The notes under the pieces are model-generated. The model did no database searches. It was not told the origin of the DNA and saw nothing but the letters and a program-made list of their open reading frames with translations. This document shows, piece by piece, positions 51,675-59,181 of a DNA stretch of 64,000 nucleotides. The number at the start of each line of letters is the position of its first letter. Position 1 is the stretch's first letter. A program made the position numbers and the translations under genes. This stretch comes from Clostridiales bacterium (GTDB lineage Bacteria > Bacillota > Clostridia > Lachnospirales > Lachnospiraceae), in contig JAGZHZ010000005.1 of assembly GCA_018366495.1 (NCBI GenBank), forward strand, positions 54,766 through 118,765, given 5' to 3'.

Positions 51675-52283
51675 TTGATACAAGGCAGAACTTTGCGCAT
51701 CAAAGACGCGCCCCACGGTGGAGATGACCCCGGAAAGATCGGAATCAATGGGGCAAAAGAAAAGGAGATCAATCTTGCAATCGCCAAAAAGCTGCAGACC
51801 CTTTTGGAGGAGGAAGGATTTACAGTTGTGATGACGAGGGAAGAAGACGGAGGACTGTACGATGAGAGCAGCGGAAGTAAGAAACAGCAGGATATGAAAA
51901 AAAGATGCGAGAAGATAAATGAAGCAGATCCCCTGTTTACAGTCAGTATTCACCAGAACAGCTATCCGGATGAAAGTGTTCAGGGGCCACAGGTTTTTTA
52001 TTATTCTCATTCAGATAAGGGGCAAAAACTGGCAGCTGTGATACAAGAATCTTTAAACAGAGAGCTGGAAGTGGCAAGGTGCAGAGAGATCAAAGAAAAT
52101 GACAGCTATTATATTCTGAGAAAGACGGAAAGTCCGATAGTGATTGCGGAATGTGGATTTCTGAGCAACCAAAGAGAAGCGGAACTTCTAATGTCCGAAG
52201 AATATCAGAAAAGGGTGGCGCAGGCGATAAAAGATGGGATGACCGCATACGCCTCTGATCTGGAAAAACAAAATTTTGAATAA
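51675..52283 (+). CDS. cwlD: CwlD C-terminal fragment (3' part of the split gene)
   Basis: The frame opens at a TTG that immediately follows the stop of the preceding gene (TGATTG), without an RBS. The first 16 codons come from the element and the DAGHGG-like junction (DAPHGG). From DDPGKIGINGAKEKEIN onward it is the Amidase_3 fold: LEEEGFTVVMTREEDGGLYD, the zinc His in SIHQNS, and the catalytic Glu in IAECGFLSNQREAELL. It has no signal anchor, so it could work only after fusion with the fragment at 48509 or, less likely, by reinitiation in the cytosol. Confidence 0.87.
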   Translation: MIQGRTLRIKDAPHGGDDPGKIGINGAKEKEINLAIAKKLQTLLEEEGFTVVMTREEDGGLYDESSGSKKQQDMKKRCEKINEADPLFTVSIHQNSYPDESVQGPQVFYYSHSDKGQKLAAVIQESLNRELEVARCREIKENDSYYILRKTESPIVIAECGFLSNQREAELLMSEEYQKRVAQAIKDGMTAYASDLEKQNFE

Positions 52284-52473
52284 TTCAGCAAAAGGTATAG
52301 GGCAGACGATATCATCGTGTTTACTGTCAATTCTTCCTGACGAAAGCCAGAAGCTTTGGGAGCGTATTCCTGCTTTGCTTTTCAGTGAAAAGGATCGAAG
52401 AATAGAGATGGACACAGGAACGGCTCTGTATTAAAATAAGCGAAGAAAATATAAAAAAGATCAGGGGAAAATT

Positions 52474-53298
52474 ATGCTGAAGAACAAAAGATTATTTTTA
52501 TTTGATATCGACGGGACGATTGCAACCGGAAACAAATTGTATGAGGGAACGAAAAAACTGCTTGAGCTGATTGAGAAGGTCGGCGGAAAATCAATTTATA
52601 TTACGAATAATTCAACAAAAAGTACGGCTGATTATGTAAAGAAATTTGAAGGGTGGAATCTGAGAACGGAAGAATGGCAGTTTGTCACATCCGGTTTCAT
52701 TGCGGCGCAGTATCTGAAAGAAAATTTCGCAGGAAAAAAGATTTTTGTCATGGGGACAGCGTCTTTTATACAAAATCTGAGAGAGCAGGGGCTCATTGTC
52801 ACAGAATATGTCGAGGAGGGAATTGCGTGTGTTCTGGTCGGATATGACAGTGAGCTGACATATGAAAAGTTAGAACGTGTCTGTGAAATTTTATCAACAG
52901 AGAATATCCCCTATCTGGCGACAAATCCAGATCTGTGCTGTCCGGCGCCTTTCGGATTTATACCAGACTGCGGATCGATCTGTCAGATGATCGAAAACTC
53001 GACGGGAAAAAGTCCAAAGTATCTGGGAAAACCAGCCAGAGAGGTTGTGGATTACTGTCTGGAACTGACAAAATTTTCGGCAGAAGAGACGATTGTGATC
53101 GGAGACAGACTGTACACGGACATTGCATGCGGAATCGCAGCGGGAGTGGAAACATGCGTGGTTTATACAGGGGAAGCGACGAGAGAAGACGTGGAAAATA
53201 CAAAATTTGTTCCGAATTATGAATTTGATACGATTGAGGATTTCTTTGAACAATTTAAAAAAGAGACGGAAGATCAGATAAAAAGTATAAAAAACTGA
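52474..53298 (+). CDS. HAD-IIA family phosphatase (NagD/PNPP type)
   Basis: 274 residues. HAD motif I LFDIDGTIATG, motif II YITNNSTKS, motif III Lys in YLGKPAR, motif IV GDRLYTDIACGIAAG. The C2b cap lies between motifs II and III. Family members dephosphorylate sugar phosphates, nucleotides or phospho-amino acids; the substrate is not predictable. RBS AGGGGAA upstream. It lies between cwlD and the two-component system, in the same direction. Confidence 0.9.
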   Translation: MLKNKRLFLFDIDGTIATGNKLYEGTKKLLELIEKVGGKSIYITNNSTKSTADYVKKFEGWNLRTEEWQFVTSGFIAAQYLKENFAGKKIFVMGTASFIQNLREQGLIVTEYVEEGIACVLVGYDSELTYEKLERVCEILSTENIPYLATNPDLCCPAPFGFIPDCGSICQMIENSTGKSPKYLGKPAREVVDYCLELTKFSAEETIVIGDRLYTDIACGIAAGVETCVVYTGEATREDVENTKFVPNYEFDTIEDFFEQFKKETEDQIKSIKN

Positions 53299-53338
53299 GA
53301 AAAGATACAATGTTGTATATCAGAAGGGAGAAATGAAG

Positions 53339-54004
53339 ATGCGGATTCTGATTATAGAAGATGAACGGGAACTTTTATGTGATCTGGCGAAAGGATTGTC
53401 CTGGAAAGGATATGCAGTAGATCAGGCAGAGACAGGAACAGAAGGATATCAGATGGCGATGGATGAAACGTATGATCTGATTATTTTGGACTTGAATCTG
53501 CCTGGAATGGACGGGCTGGAAATTTTAGAAAAACTGAAAGAGGACAAGCCGCAGACGAAAGTTTTGATCCTGTCAGCCAATCATCATCTGGAGACAAAAC
53601 TTTCCGGATTTGAACTCGGAGCGAGCGATTATCTGACGAAACCGTTTCATTTTGAAGAACTTGAGGCAAGGATGCGGGTTCTGCTGAACCGCAGATTTGT
53701 GCAGTCCCCAAGTTACCTGACATATCAGGACATTTCCATGGATTCGTTCAGCCGATGTGTCACAGTGAAAGGGGAGACGGTTTTTTTCACTGCAAAAGAG
53801 ACTGCAATTTTAGAATATTTTCTTTTAAATCAGGGGCATTTGATTACACAGCAGGAGATTATTGAACATGTATGGAACGGAGACTTCGATCCATTTAGCA
53901 ACTCTGTGAGAGTGCATTTATCTGCGATGCGCAAAAAACTGAAAAACGTTCTTGGATATGATCCCATTCAGACAAAGATAGGGGAGGGATATATACTGCC
54001 ATGA
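53339..54004 (+). CDS. OmpR-family response regulator
   Basis: 221 residues from the ATG at 53339 (GGGAG 8 nt upstream; an ATG two codons earlier is too close). Receiver 1-~115 with phospho-acceptor D51 in LIILDLNLPGMDG and DYLTKPFHF; winged helix ~125-221 (ETAILEYFLLNQGHLITQQEIIEHVWNGDFDPFSNSVRVHLSAMRKKL, IGEGYIL). It overlaps the kinase gene by 4 nt. Probably controls the adjacent redox module. Confidence 0.92.
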   Translation: MRILIIEDERELLCDLAKGLSWKGYAVDQAETGTEGYQMAMDETYDLIILDLNLPGMDGLEILEKLKEDKPQTKVLILSANHHLETKLSGFELGASDYLTKPFHFEELEARMRVLLNRRFVQSPSYLTYQDISMDSFSRCVTVKGETVFFTAKETAILEYFLLNQGHLITQQEIIEHVWNGDFDPFSNSVRVHLSAMRKKLKNVLGYDPIQTKIGEGYILP

Positions 54005-55131
54005 AAAAATTATCGCTTCGCATTCGATTTACTTTGACGGCAAGTATTTTTCTGCTGATTTCCTGCACGATACTGGCGTTTCTTTCAAATTTCTCAGCGA
54101 ATAAGATGGTGGATACTATTGAGATGCAGAACCTTCAGCCCAGTATTTCTATGGAAACGGCAGGAGAATGTTTTGAGTCTATGCAGGCAGAAAATACAAT
54201 ACCTGCCATCAGTCTTGTGAGAACATCGTATGAAATTTTTCGCAAAGAGAGTATCATTGCGACGTGTGTGATTGTACTGATCGGAGGGATTGCGACATAT
54301 CTGGCAGCAGGATACGTTCTGAAACCAATAAAAAGTCTTGCGCAGGAAGTAAAAAAAAGAGATATCAATAATTTTGCCGAAATGATTCCTGTGCCGGTCA
54401 GCGCCGACGAAGTGCAAGATTTGACGGTCTCATTTAACCAGCTATTAGAAGAACTTCAGCACTCTTTCACGCTGCAGAGACAATTCTCGGCGGATGCGGC
54501 GCATGAATTGCGGACACCTCTGGCAGTGATGCAGACAAAACTGGATGTATTTTCTCTATCTGCAAAAAATAAAGACGAGGAGACAAAAAAGGCAGTTGCC
54601 GCTTTGCAGGATCAGCTGGGACGTCTCACAAAACTGATTGAAGATCTGCTCTGGTTCAGCCGTGATCTGCCGCTGGAAACGGTAGAATCGGTCGTGCTTT
54701 TTCCACTTTTGGAAGATGTTGCAGATGAGCTGTCAGAACTGGCGTCGCAAAAGCAGATTTCAATTCAGATTACAGATTCAGACTGCTGTGTGAAAGGACA
54801 GGATCGACTTTTGGAACGTGTTTTTTATAATCTGATTGAAAATGCAATCAAGTACAGTCCATCCCACACAAGTATCAGAGTGAAAATTGAGAGATTTCCG
54901 GAAAAGACACAAGTGACGGTGGCAGATCAAGGAGAGGGGATTCCGAAAGAATATCGGGATCAGATCTTTGAGCCGTTTTTTAGGATTGACAAGTCAAGAA
55001 GCAGAGCAATCGGGGGAAGCGGATTGGGGCTGGCTGTCTGCAGAAAGATTCTGGAGCGCCACAATGCTCATATCTCTGTGACCTCCAATGATCCGTCAGG
55101 ATGTATTTTTAAAATTGATTTTCCAGCTTAA
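54001..55131 (+). CDS. Sensor histidine kinase
   Basis: 376 residues. Membrane helices at ~10-30 and ~87-108 with a short extracytoplasmic loop, HAMP region (AGYVLKPIKSLAQEVKKRDINNF), HisKA with SADAAHELRTPLAVMQTKLD, and HATPase with NLIENAIKYSP, VADQGEGIPKEYRDQIFEPFFR and GSGLGLAVCRKI. Partner of the upstream regulator (ATGA overlap). The small sensor loop suggests sensing in or near the membrane. Confidence 0.92.
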   Translation: MKKLSLRIRFTLTASIFLLISCTILAFLSNFSANKMVDTIEMQNLQPSISMETAGECFESMQAENTIPAISLVRTSYEIFRKESIIATCVIVLIGGIATYLAAGYVLKPIKSLAQEVKKRDINNFAEMIPVPVSADEVQDLTVSFNQLLEELQHSFTLQRQFSADAAHELRTPLAVMQTKLDVFSLSAKNKDEETKKAVAALQDQLGRLTKLIEDLLWFSRDLPLETVESVVLFPLLEDVADELSELASQKQISIQITDSDCCVKGQDRLLERVFYNLIENAIKYSPSHTSIRVKIERFPEKTQVTVADQGEGIPKEYRDQIFEPFFRIDKSRSRAIGGSGLGLAVCRKILERHNAHISVTSNDPSGCIFKIDFPA

Positions 55132-55151
55132 CATCAGCTTTATATGGAATA

Positions 55152-55160
55152 TGATATACT
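55152..55160 (+). promoter_or_regulatory. Extended -10 promoter inside the terminator stem
   Basis: TGA (55152-55154) then TATACT (55155-55160). Initiation near 55167 would start inside the loop of the hairpin at 55156-55193. Confidence 0.5.
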
Positions 55161-55200
55161 CCTTAAAAACGCAGAAGCGAAGAAAAGGAGTATATTTTTT
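55156..55200 (+). terminator. Terminator whose 3' arm is the next gene's ribosome binding site
   Basis: ATACTCCTT (55156-55164) pairs perfectly with AAGGAGTAT (55185-55193), followed by ATTTTTT and directly by the ATG at 55201. Confidence 0.75.
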
Positions 55201-55887
55201 ATGAAGAAATTTACAGGAGCTGTGATTGCGGCATTATGTATGGTTTCCCTTACAGCGTGCGGGAGCAAAAAACCTAGTTTGGAAGAAGTAGAGAAGTCGA
55301 TTGCAGAGGGAAATGTGACAGTGGAAGATGCCCTCGAAAAAGGATGGGTCACACAAGAATGGGTTGATGATTATTATGAAGAAAGAACTATACCGGCGGC
55401 GGATAAAATGACGGCAAATGCGATCGATGATTTTGAGACAACAACGCTTTCAGGAGAAGAATTTACAAAAGAAGATATTCCATCTGTAACATTTTTTACA
55501 TTTATAGATGCATCAGACAAGGATGCGCAGGCTTTTTATGATGAATTGACAAGCGCATATGAAGGTGTAAAAGAAAACGGGGGAGAAATTATCGTATGCA
55601 ATAAAAATGCAGAAGAAATATCCATGTTTGAAGATGCACCGTTTCCGGTTCTGGAATATAACGATTCGCTGAAAAAAGCGACAGAAAAATATGCAGATAT
55701 GATTGAAGGTATGCCAAGTACAGGAGTATGGTATGTGGGAGAAGCTTTCTATTCTTCATGGAGCGCAAAAGTGGTAGCAGAAGAGCTGGTCAAAGAGGTA
55801 GAATTTTATAAAAATATTGTGGATGAGCGGAATAACGGCACAGATGATGGAAATGAGGCCACAGCAGCGGCAGCTATAATGGGGTAA
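55201..55887 (+). CDS. Lipoprotein of the redox module, thioredoxin-like fold
   Basis: 228 residues from the ATG at 55201, 8 nt after AAGGAG. Lipoprotein signal with LTAC (C20). The mature part starts with a helical segment with SIAEGNVTVEDALEKGWVTQEWVDDYY and then a domain (VTFFTFIDASDKDAQAFYDELTSAYEG...MPSTGVWYVGEAFYSSW) that resembles a thioredoxin fold without the CxxC. It begins a run of four genes ending with a TlpA-like protein and probably acts with them outside the membrane. Confidence 0.7.
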   Translation: MKKFTGAVIAALCMVSLTACGSKKPSLEEVEKSIAEGNVTVEDALEKGWVTQEWVDDYYEERTIPAADKMTANAIDDFETTTLSGEEFTKEDIPSVTFFTFIDASDKDAQAFYDELTSAYEGVKENGGEIIVCNKNAEEISMFEDAPFPVLEYNDSLKKATEKYADMIEGMPSTGVWYVGEAFYSSWSAKVVAEELVKEVEFYKNIVDERNNGTDDGNEATAAAAIMG

Positions 55888-55890
55888 ATT

Positions 55891-56022
55891 ATGAAAAAGA
55901 TGACAGGATTTCTATTGGCTGTCTCACTGATTATGATCGGGATTGGCATTTATCGGGACGAGACAGCAACCGTGCTGAACAAAGCAGTTAATATTTGTCT
56001 GGAGTGTGTAGGTATTGGCTGA
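55891..56022 (+). CDS. Small CXXC-containing membrane protein
   Basis: 43 residues, short enough to be missed. One membrane helix (GFLLAVSLIMIGIGIYR) and a C-terminal CLECVGIG with a CxxC pair. It matches the small CXXC-motif membrane proteins (CD1871A type) seen next to 4Fe-4S and TlpA-like genes in Clostridia. It starts 3 nt after the lipoprotein stop and overlaps the next gene by 8 nt, so coupling is likely. Confidence 0.75.
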   Translation: MKKMTGFLLAVSLIMIGIGIYRDETATVLNKAVNICLECVGIG

Positions 56023-56896
56023 GAAGAAGAAAAAAAATACAAAAATAAATCGAAACCGCTGGAAGATCCAGCTCTTAGCAGCCTTGGCAACCAATCCCTT
56101 TCTGATGAATTTTTTCAGCGGGAAAATTTACAAAGGCAAGCTGAAAAGTATCTGCGTTCCCGGGCTGAACTGCTACTCCTGTCCAGCGGCGGCAGGAGCG
56201 TGTCCGATCGGTTCTCTTCAGGCCGTGATCGGCTCCTCAAAATTCAAGTTTTCCTACTATATTGTAGGGCTGCTGATTTTTATCGGCGTGCTGCTGGGAA
56301 GAGTGGTCTGCGGATTTCTCTGTCCATTTGGATGGTTTCAGGAACTGCTCCATAAGATTCCGACGAAAAAATTCAGCACAAAACGTCTGCACATGCTGAC
56401 ATATCTCAAATATGTGATTCTGGTGGTCTTTGTGTTTGTTCTGCCGATGACAGTTGTAAATGAAGTGGGCATGGGAGATCCATTTTTCTGTAAATACATC
56501 TGTCCAGCAGGTATTCTGGAGGGAGGAATTCCGTTATCTCTTGCAAATGAGGGAATCCGTGCAAGTCTGGGATGGCTGTTTACATGGAAAAGCTGTATTT
56601 TACTGGCTGTTATTTTGCTTGCGGTCTTTTTTTACCGACCGTTTTGCAAATGGATCTGTCCGCTGGGAGCTTTCTATGCGCTGTTTAATAAAGTTTCCGT
56701 GTACCGTTTCCGCATAGACAGAGAAAAATGTACCTCATGCGGCGCGTGCAGCCGTGTCTGCAAGATGGACGTCGATGTATACAAGACGCCAAATCATACA
56801 GAATGTATTCGATGCGGAGACTGTATCCGCACTTGTCCGCACAAAGCGATTTCAAAATCATTTTCATTTTATTCACCGAAGGAGGAAAAATCATGA
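56015..56896 (+). CDS. 4Fe-4S membrane protein (NapH/YccM-like)
   Basis: 293 residues from a TTG start overlapping the small CXXC gene; GGAG lies 10 nt upstream. It has an N-terminal CYSCPAAAGACPIG region, membrane helices with CGFLCPFGW, CKYICPAG and CKWICPLGAF motifs, and two C-terminal [4Fe-4S] clusters (CTSCGACSRVCK and CIRCGDCIRTCP). This is the NapH/MauN/NosR-type quinol- or ferredoxin-linked electron conduit. It would pass electrons across the membrane to the extracytoplasmic thiol proteins encoded on either side. Confidence 0.88.
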   Translation: MAEKKKKNTKINRNRWKIQLLAALATNPFLMNFFSGKIYKGKLKSICVPGLNCYSCPAAAGACPIGSLQAVIGSSKFKFSYYIVGLLIFIGVLLGRVVCGFLCPFGWFQELLHKIPTKKFSTKRLHMLTYLKYVILVVFVFVLPMTVVNEVGMGDPFFCKYICPAGILEGGIPLSLANEGIRASLGWLFTWKSCILLAVILLAVFFYRPFCKWICPLGAFYALFNKVSVYRFRIDREKCTSCGACSRVCKMDVDVYKTPNHTECIRCGDCIRTCPHKAISKSFSFYSPKEEKS

Positions 56897-57429
56897 AAAA
56901 AATAGCGTCTGTTTCACTGGTTCTTGCAATGATGGCTTTTTCTTTGACAGGATGCGGTCAGAAAAGCGATGATCTGGTGACAAAAAAACCTTTCCCGGAA
57001 TTTTCTGAAAAAGATATGGAAGGCAATATCGTCACAAGCGATATTTTTTCGGACTATGACGCAACGATTGTAAACTTTTGGAGCAACGGATGCGGCAGCT
57101 GTGTTGAAGAAATGCCGTATCTGGAAGAACTGTATCAAGAATTTAAAGACAAAAATATCAATCTGATCGGCGTTGGAAGTGATTCCGGACAGGGAGAAGA
57201 AGAACTGGCGACTGCGAAGGAGATTCTTTCGGCAAAAGGCGTGACCTATTGCAATATCTCGCCAGATCCGGACAATGAGCTGTATAAAGATTTTATTTCG
57301 GAATTAAACGGATATCCGACTACCTATGTGGTGGACAAAGAAGGAAATATCATCGGAGCCCCTATTATCGGCGTAGTCGAAGGGCAGGAAGATACGCTGA
57401 ACAAGCGAATCGAAAGTATTGAAAAATAA
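56893..57429 (+). CDS. TlpA-like thioredoxin lipoprotein
   Basis: 178 residues from the ATG overlapping the upstream stop (ATGA); AAGGAGG upstream. Lipobox LTGC (C21), thioredoxin fold with active site WSNGCGSC (C67, C70), cis-Pro in NGYPTTYVVDKEG, family TlpA/ResA. It carries out thiol-disulfide exchange outside the membrane. Last gene of the redox module, followed by a terminator. Confidence 0.9.
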   Translation: MKKIASVSLVLAMMAFSLTGCGQKSDDLVTKKPFPEFSEKDMEGNIVTSDIFSDYDATIVNFWSNGCGSCVEEMPYLEELYQEFKDKNINLIGVGSDSGQGEEELATAKEILSAKGVTYCNISPDPDNELYKDFISELNGYPTTYVVDKEGNIIGAPIIGVVEGQEDTLNKRIESIEK

Positions 57430-57449
57430 GAGTCAGAATAGATAGAAGC

Positions 57450-57492
57450 TTGCTGCTTTCATGATGGAAACATCTGAGGCAGCAGTTTTTTT
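57450..57492 (+). terminator. Terminator of the redox module
   Basis: GCTGC(TT)TCATGATG pairs with CATC...GCAGC, followed by TTTTTTT. Confidence 0.75.
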
Positions 57493-57545
57493 GTTCAGTC
57501 TAAAAACAATGCGCAGAGAAAACAGTTTTATTTTTTTGCCTCAGG

Positions 57546-57554
57546 TGTTATAAT
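57546..57554 (+). promoter_or_regulatory. Extended -10 promoter of the Sua5 cluster
   Basis: TGT + TATAAT (57549-57554); weak -35. Confidence 0.5.
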
Positions 57555-57660
57555 AGGCACAGATGGAGTCTATGAGATGTCCTGGCGCTTTTTGCAGGAC
57601 ATGGATCAGATACCGAGTTTACAATAGAAAAAGATTCGCCGGAAAGGTTTGGTGCAGGCA

Positions 57661-58707
57661 ATGGAGACAAAAATAGTGCGGATAAAGGAAGATCATGAGG
57701 AGAAATGGATCGAGGAGGCAGGACAGATCTTAAAAGACGGAGGGCTTGTCGCTTTCCCGACAGAGACTGTATATGGCCTGGGCGCAAATGCGCTGGATGA
57801 GGAAGCAGCTGCAAAGATTTATTCTGCAAAGGGAAGACCGTCAGACAATCCTTTGATCGTACACATTGCAGATTTTTCAGATCTGGAGAAGATTGTGGAG
57901 GAGGTTCCGGAGGAGGCAAAGAAGCTTGCCGACGCATTTTGGCCGGGACCTCTGACAATGATTATGAGAAAAAATGAAAAAGTGCCTTACGGTACGACAG
58001 GAGGACTGGAAACAGTAGCGGTCAGAATGCCGAATCATGACACTGCGCTGAAAATGATCAGAGCAGGCGGAGGATTTATTGCAGCTCCGAGCGCAAATAC
58101 TTCTGGAAGACCGAGTCCGACGATGGCATCCCATGTTGCGGAGGATATGAATGGAAAGATTGATATGATTTTAGACGGAGGAAGTGTGGGAATCGGTCTG
58201 GAATCTACGATTATTGATCTGAGTGAGGAGATTCCAACCATTCTTCGTCCTGGTTTTATCACGCAGCAGATGCTGGCGGATGTGATTGGAAGAGTAGAAA
58301 TTGATGCAGCCTTAATTGACAACAATTCCAAAGTACATCCAAAGGCTCCCGGAATGAAGTACAGACATTATGCTCCAAAGGCGAATATGATTTTGATTCG
58401 CGGAGAAAAAGAAAAGGTGGCACAAAAAATCAGACAGCTTGTCGAAGAAGAGCTGAAAGAGGGAAGAACTCCGGGCATTCTCTGTGCAGAAGAGACAGCG
58501 CACCTTTATCCGGAAGGAATGATAAAAAAGATCGGTACACTCCGTGAGGAACTCACGATCAGCCGCCATCTGTACGGCGCGCTGCGAGAGTTCGATGAAG
58601 AGAAAGTCTCATCCATTTTTTCTGAGACATTTGAAACTCCCGTTCTTGGAACGGCGATTATGAATCGACTGATGAAGGCGGCGGGTCATCAGCTGATCGA
58701 GGTATGA
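57661..58707 (+). CDS. Threonylcarbamoyl-AMP synthase (Sua5 type)
   Basis: 348 residues from the ATG at 57661; a TTG four codons earlier has a better spaced AAGG and cannot be excluded. YrdC-like domain ~1-205 (LKDGGLVAFPTETVYGLGANALDEEAAAKIYSAKGRPSDNPLIVHI, SAPSANTSGRPSPTMASHV) and the C-terminal Sua5 domain (KAPGMKYRHYAPKANMILIRG). It makes threonylcarbamoyl-AMP for the t6A37 modification of ANN-decoding tRNAs. First gene of the Sua5-YwlE-RpiB cluster, as in Bacillus ywlC-ywlE-ywlF. Confidence 0.93.
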   Translation: METKIVRIKEDHEEKWIEEAGQILKDGGLVAFPTETVYGLGANALDEEAAAKIYSAKGRPSDNPLIVHIADFSDLEKIVEEVPEEAKKLADAFWPGPLTMIMRKNEKVPYGTTGGLETVAVRMPNHDTALKMIRAGGGFIAAPSANTSGRPSPTMASHVAEDMNGKIDMILDGGSVGIGLESTIIDLSEEIPTILRPGFITQQMLADVIGRVEIDAALIDNNSKVHPKAPGMKYRHYAPKANMILIRGEKEKVAQKIRQLVEEELKEGRTPGILCAEETAHLYPEGMIKKIGTLREELTISRHLYGALREFDEEKVSSIFSETFETPVLGTAIMNRLMKAAGHQLIEV

Positions 58708-58719
58708 GGAGAAAAAATT

Positions 58720-59181
58720 ATGAAACGCTATGACAGATTAATTTTTGTGAGCACAAGCGATACATGCCGCAGTCCTATGGCGGAAACAATTTTAAAAAGC
58801 AAATTTTTGCTGGAGGAATTGGAGATCGACTCGAAAGGGCTGATTGTATTGTTTCCAGAACCTGTGAATCCAAAAGCGGAGGAGATACTGCAAAAGAGAG
58901 GGCTGACAATGCAGGATCATGCCTCAGCTCATCTGGAGGAGACCGATATCGGTGACAGGACACTGGTTCTTACGATGGAACTGGCGCAGAAATTGAAAAT
59001 TCTCGAAGAATATGACCATTATGAGAATGTCTATACACTGGCAGAATTTATCGGATATCAGGGGGATATCACAAACCCGTACGGCGGAACACTTGAGACA
59101 TATGAAGAATGCTATCAGAAGCTGGATGAATTTATCACACGCCTGGTAGTAGTATTAAATGAGGAGGAACTTTTATGTTAG
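58720..59181 (+). CDS. YwlE-like low-molecular-weight phosphatase, catalytic residues lost
   Basis: 153 residues. The fold and synteny are those of YwlE arginine/tyrosine phosphatases, but the P-loop CxGNxCRSP reads VSTSDTCRSP: the nucleophile Cys is Ser (S11). The general-acid DPFGG reads NPYGG (N119). Only the Arg and the following Ser of the loop remain. It should be inactive as a Cys-dependent phosphatase; a phospho-binding or scaffolding role is possible. RBS GGAG at 58708. It overlaps rpiB by 7 nt. Confidence 0.85.
   Translation: MKRYDRLIFVSTSDTCRSPMAETILKSKFLLEELEIDSKGLIVLFPEPVNPKAEEILQKRGLTMQDHASAHLEETDIGDRTLVLTMELAQKLKILEEYDHYENVYTLAEFIGYQGDITNPYGGTLETYEECYQKLDEFITRLVVVLNEEELLC

Larger units (their letters stand above)
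48656..51723 (+). mobile_element. 3.06-kb intervening element inside cwlD
   Basis: Bounded by the direct core repeat CACGGCGGAG (48656-48665) and CACGGTGGAG (51714-51723), offset 3058 bp. It carries a secreted hydrolase, an XRE repressor and a Spo0A C-domain-like gene, with its own promoters. No recombinase or transposase gene is present. Recombination at the core would reconstruct an in-frame cwlD. This is the arrangement of skin-like elements in sporulation genes, such as the one in sigK, but excision is inferred. The alternative is an immobile remnant that has left cwlD a pseudogene. Confidence 0.75.

Noticed and set aside
51671..51690. GTGATTGATACAAGGCA near the right end resembles GTGATTGACGCAGGGCA in cwlD, an alternative crossover
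   Set aside because: Joining there would put the downstream part of cwlD out of frame; the CACGGYGGAG core gives a perfect in-frame protein, so this similarity is probably chance or a relic.
52276..52434. 52-codon plus-strand frame between cwlD and the HAD gene
   Set aside because: Protein-like composition (LLSILPDESQKLWERIPALL) but TTG start without RBS and no family recognised; possibly a relic. Not strong enough to call.
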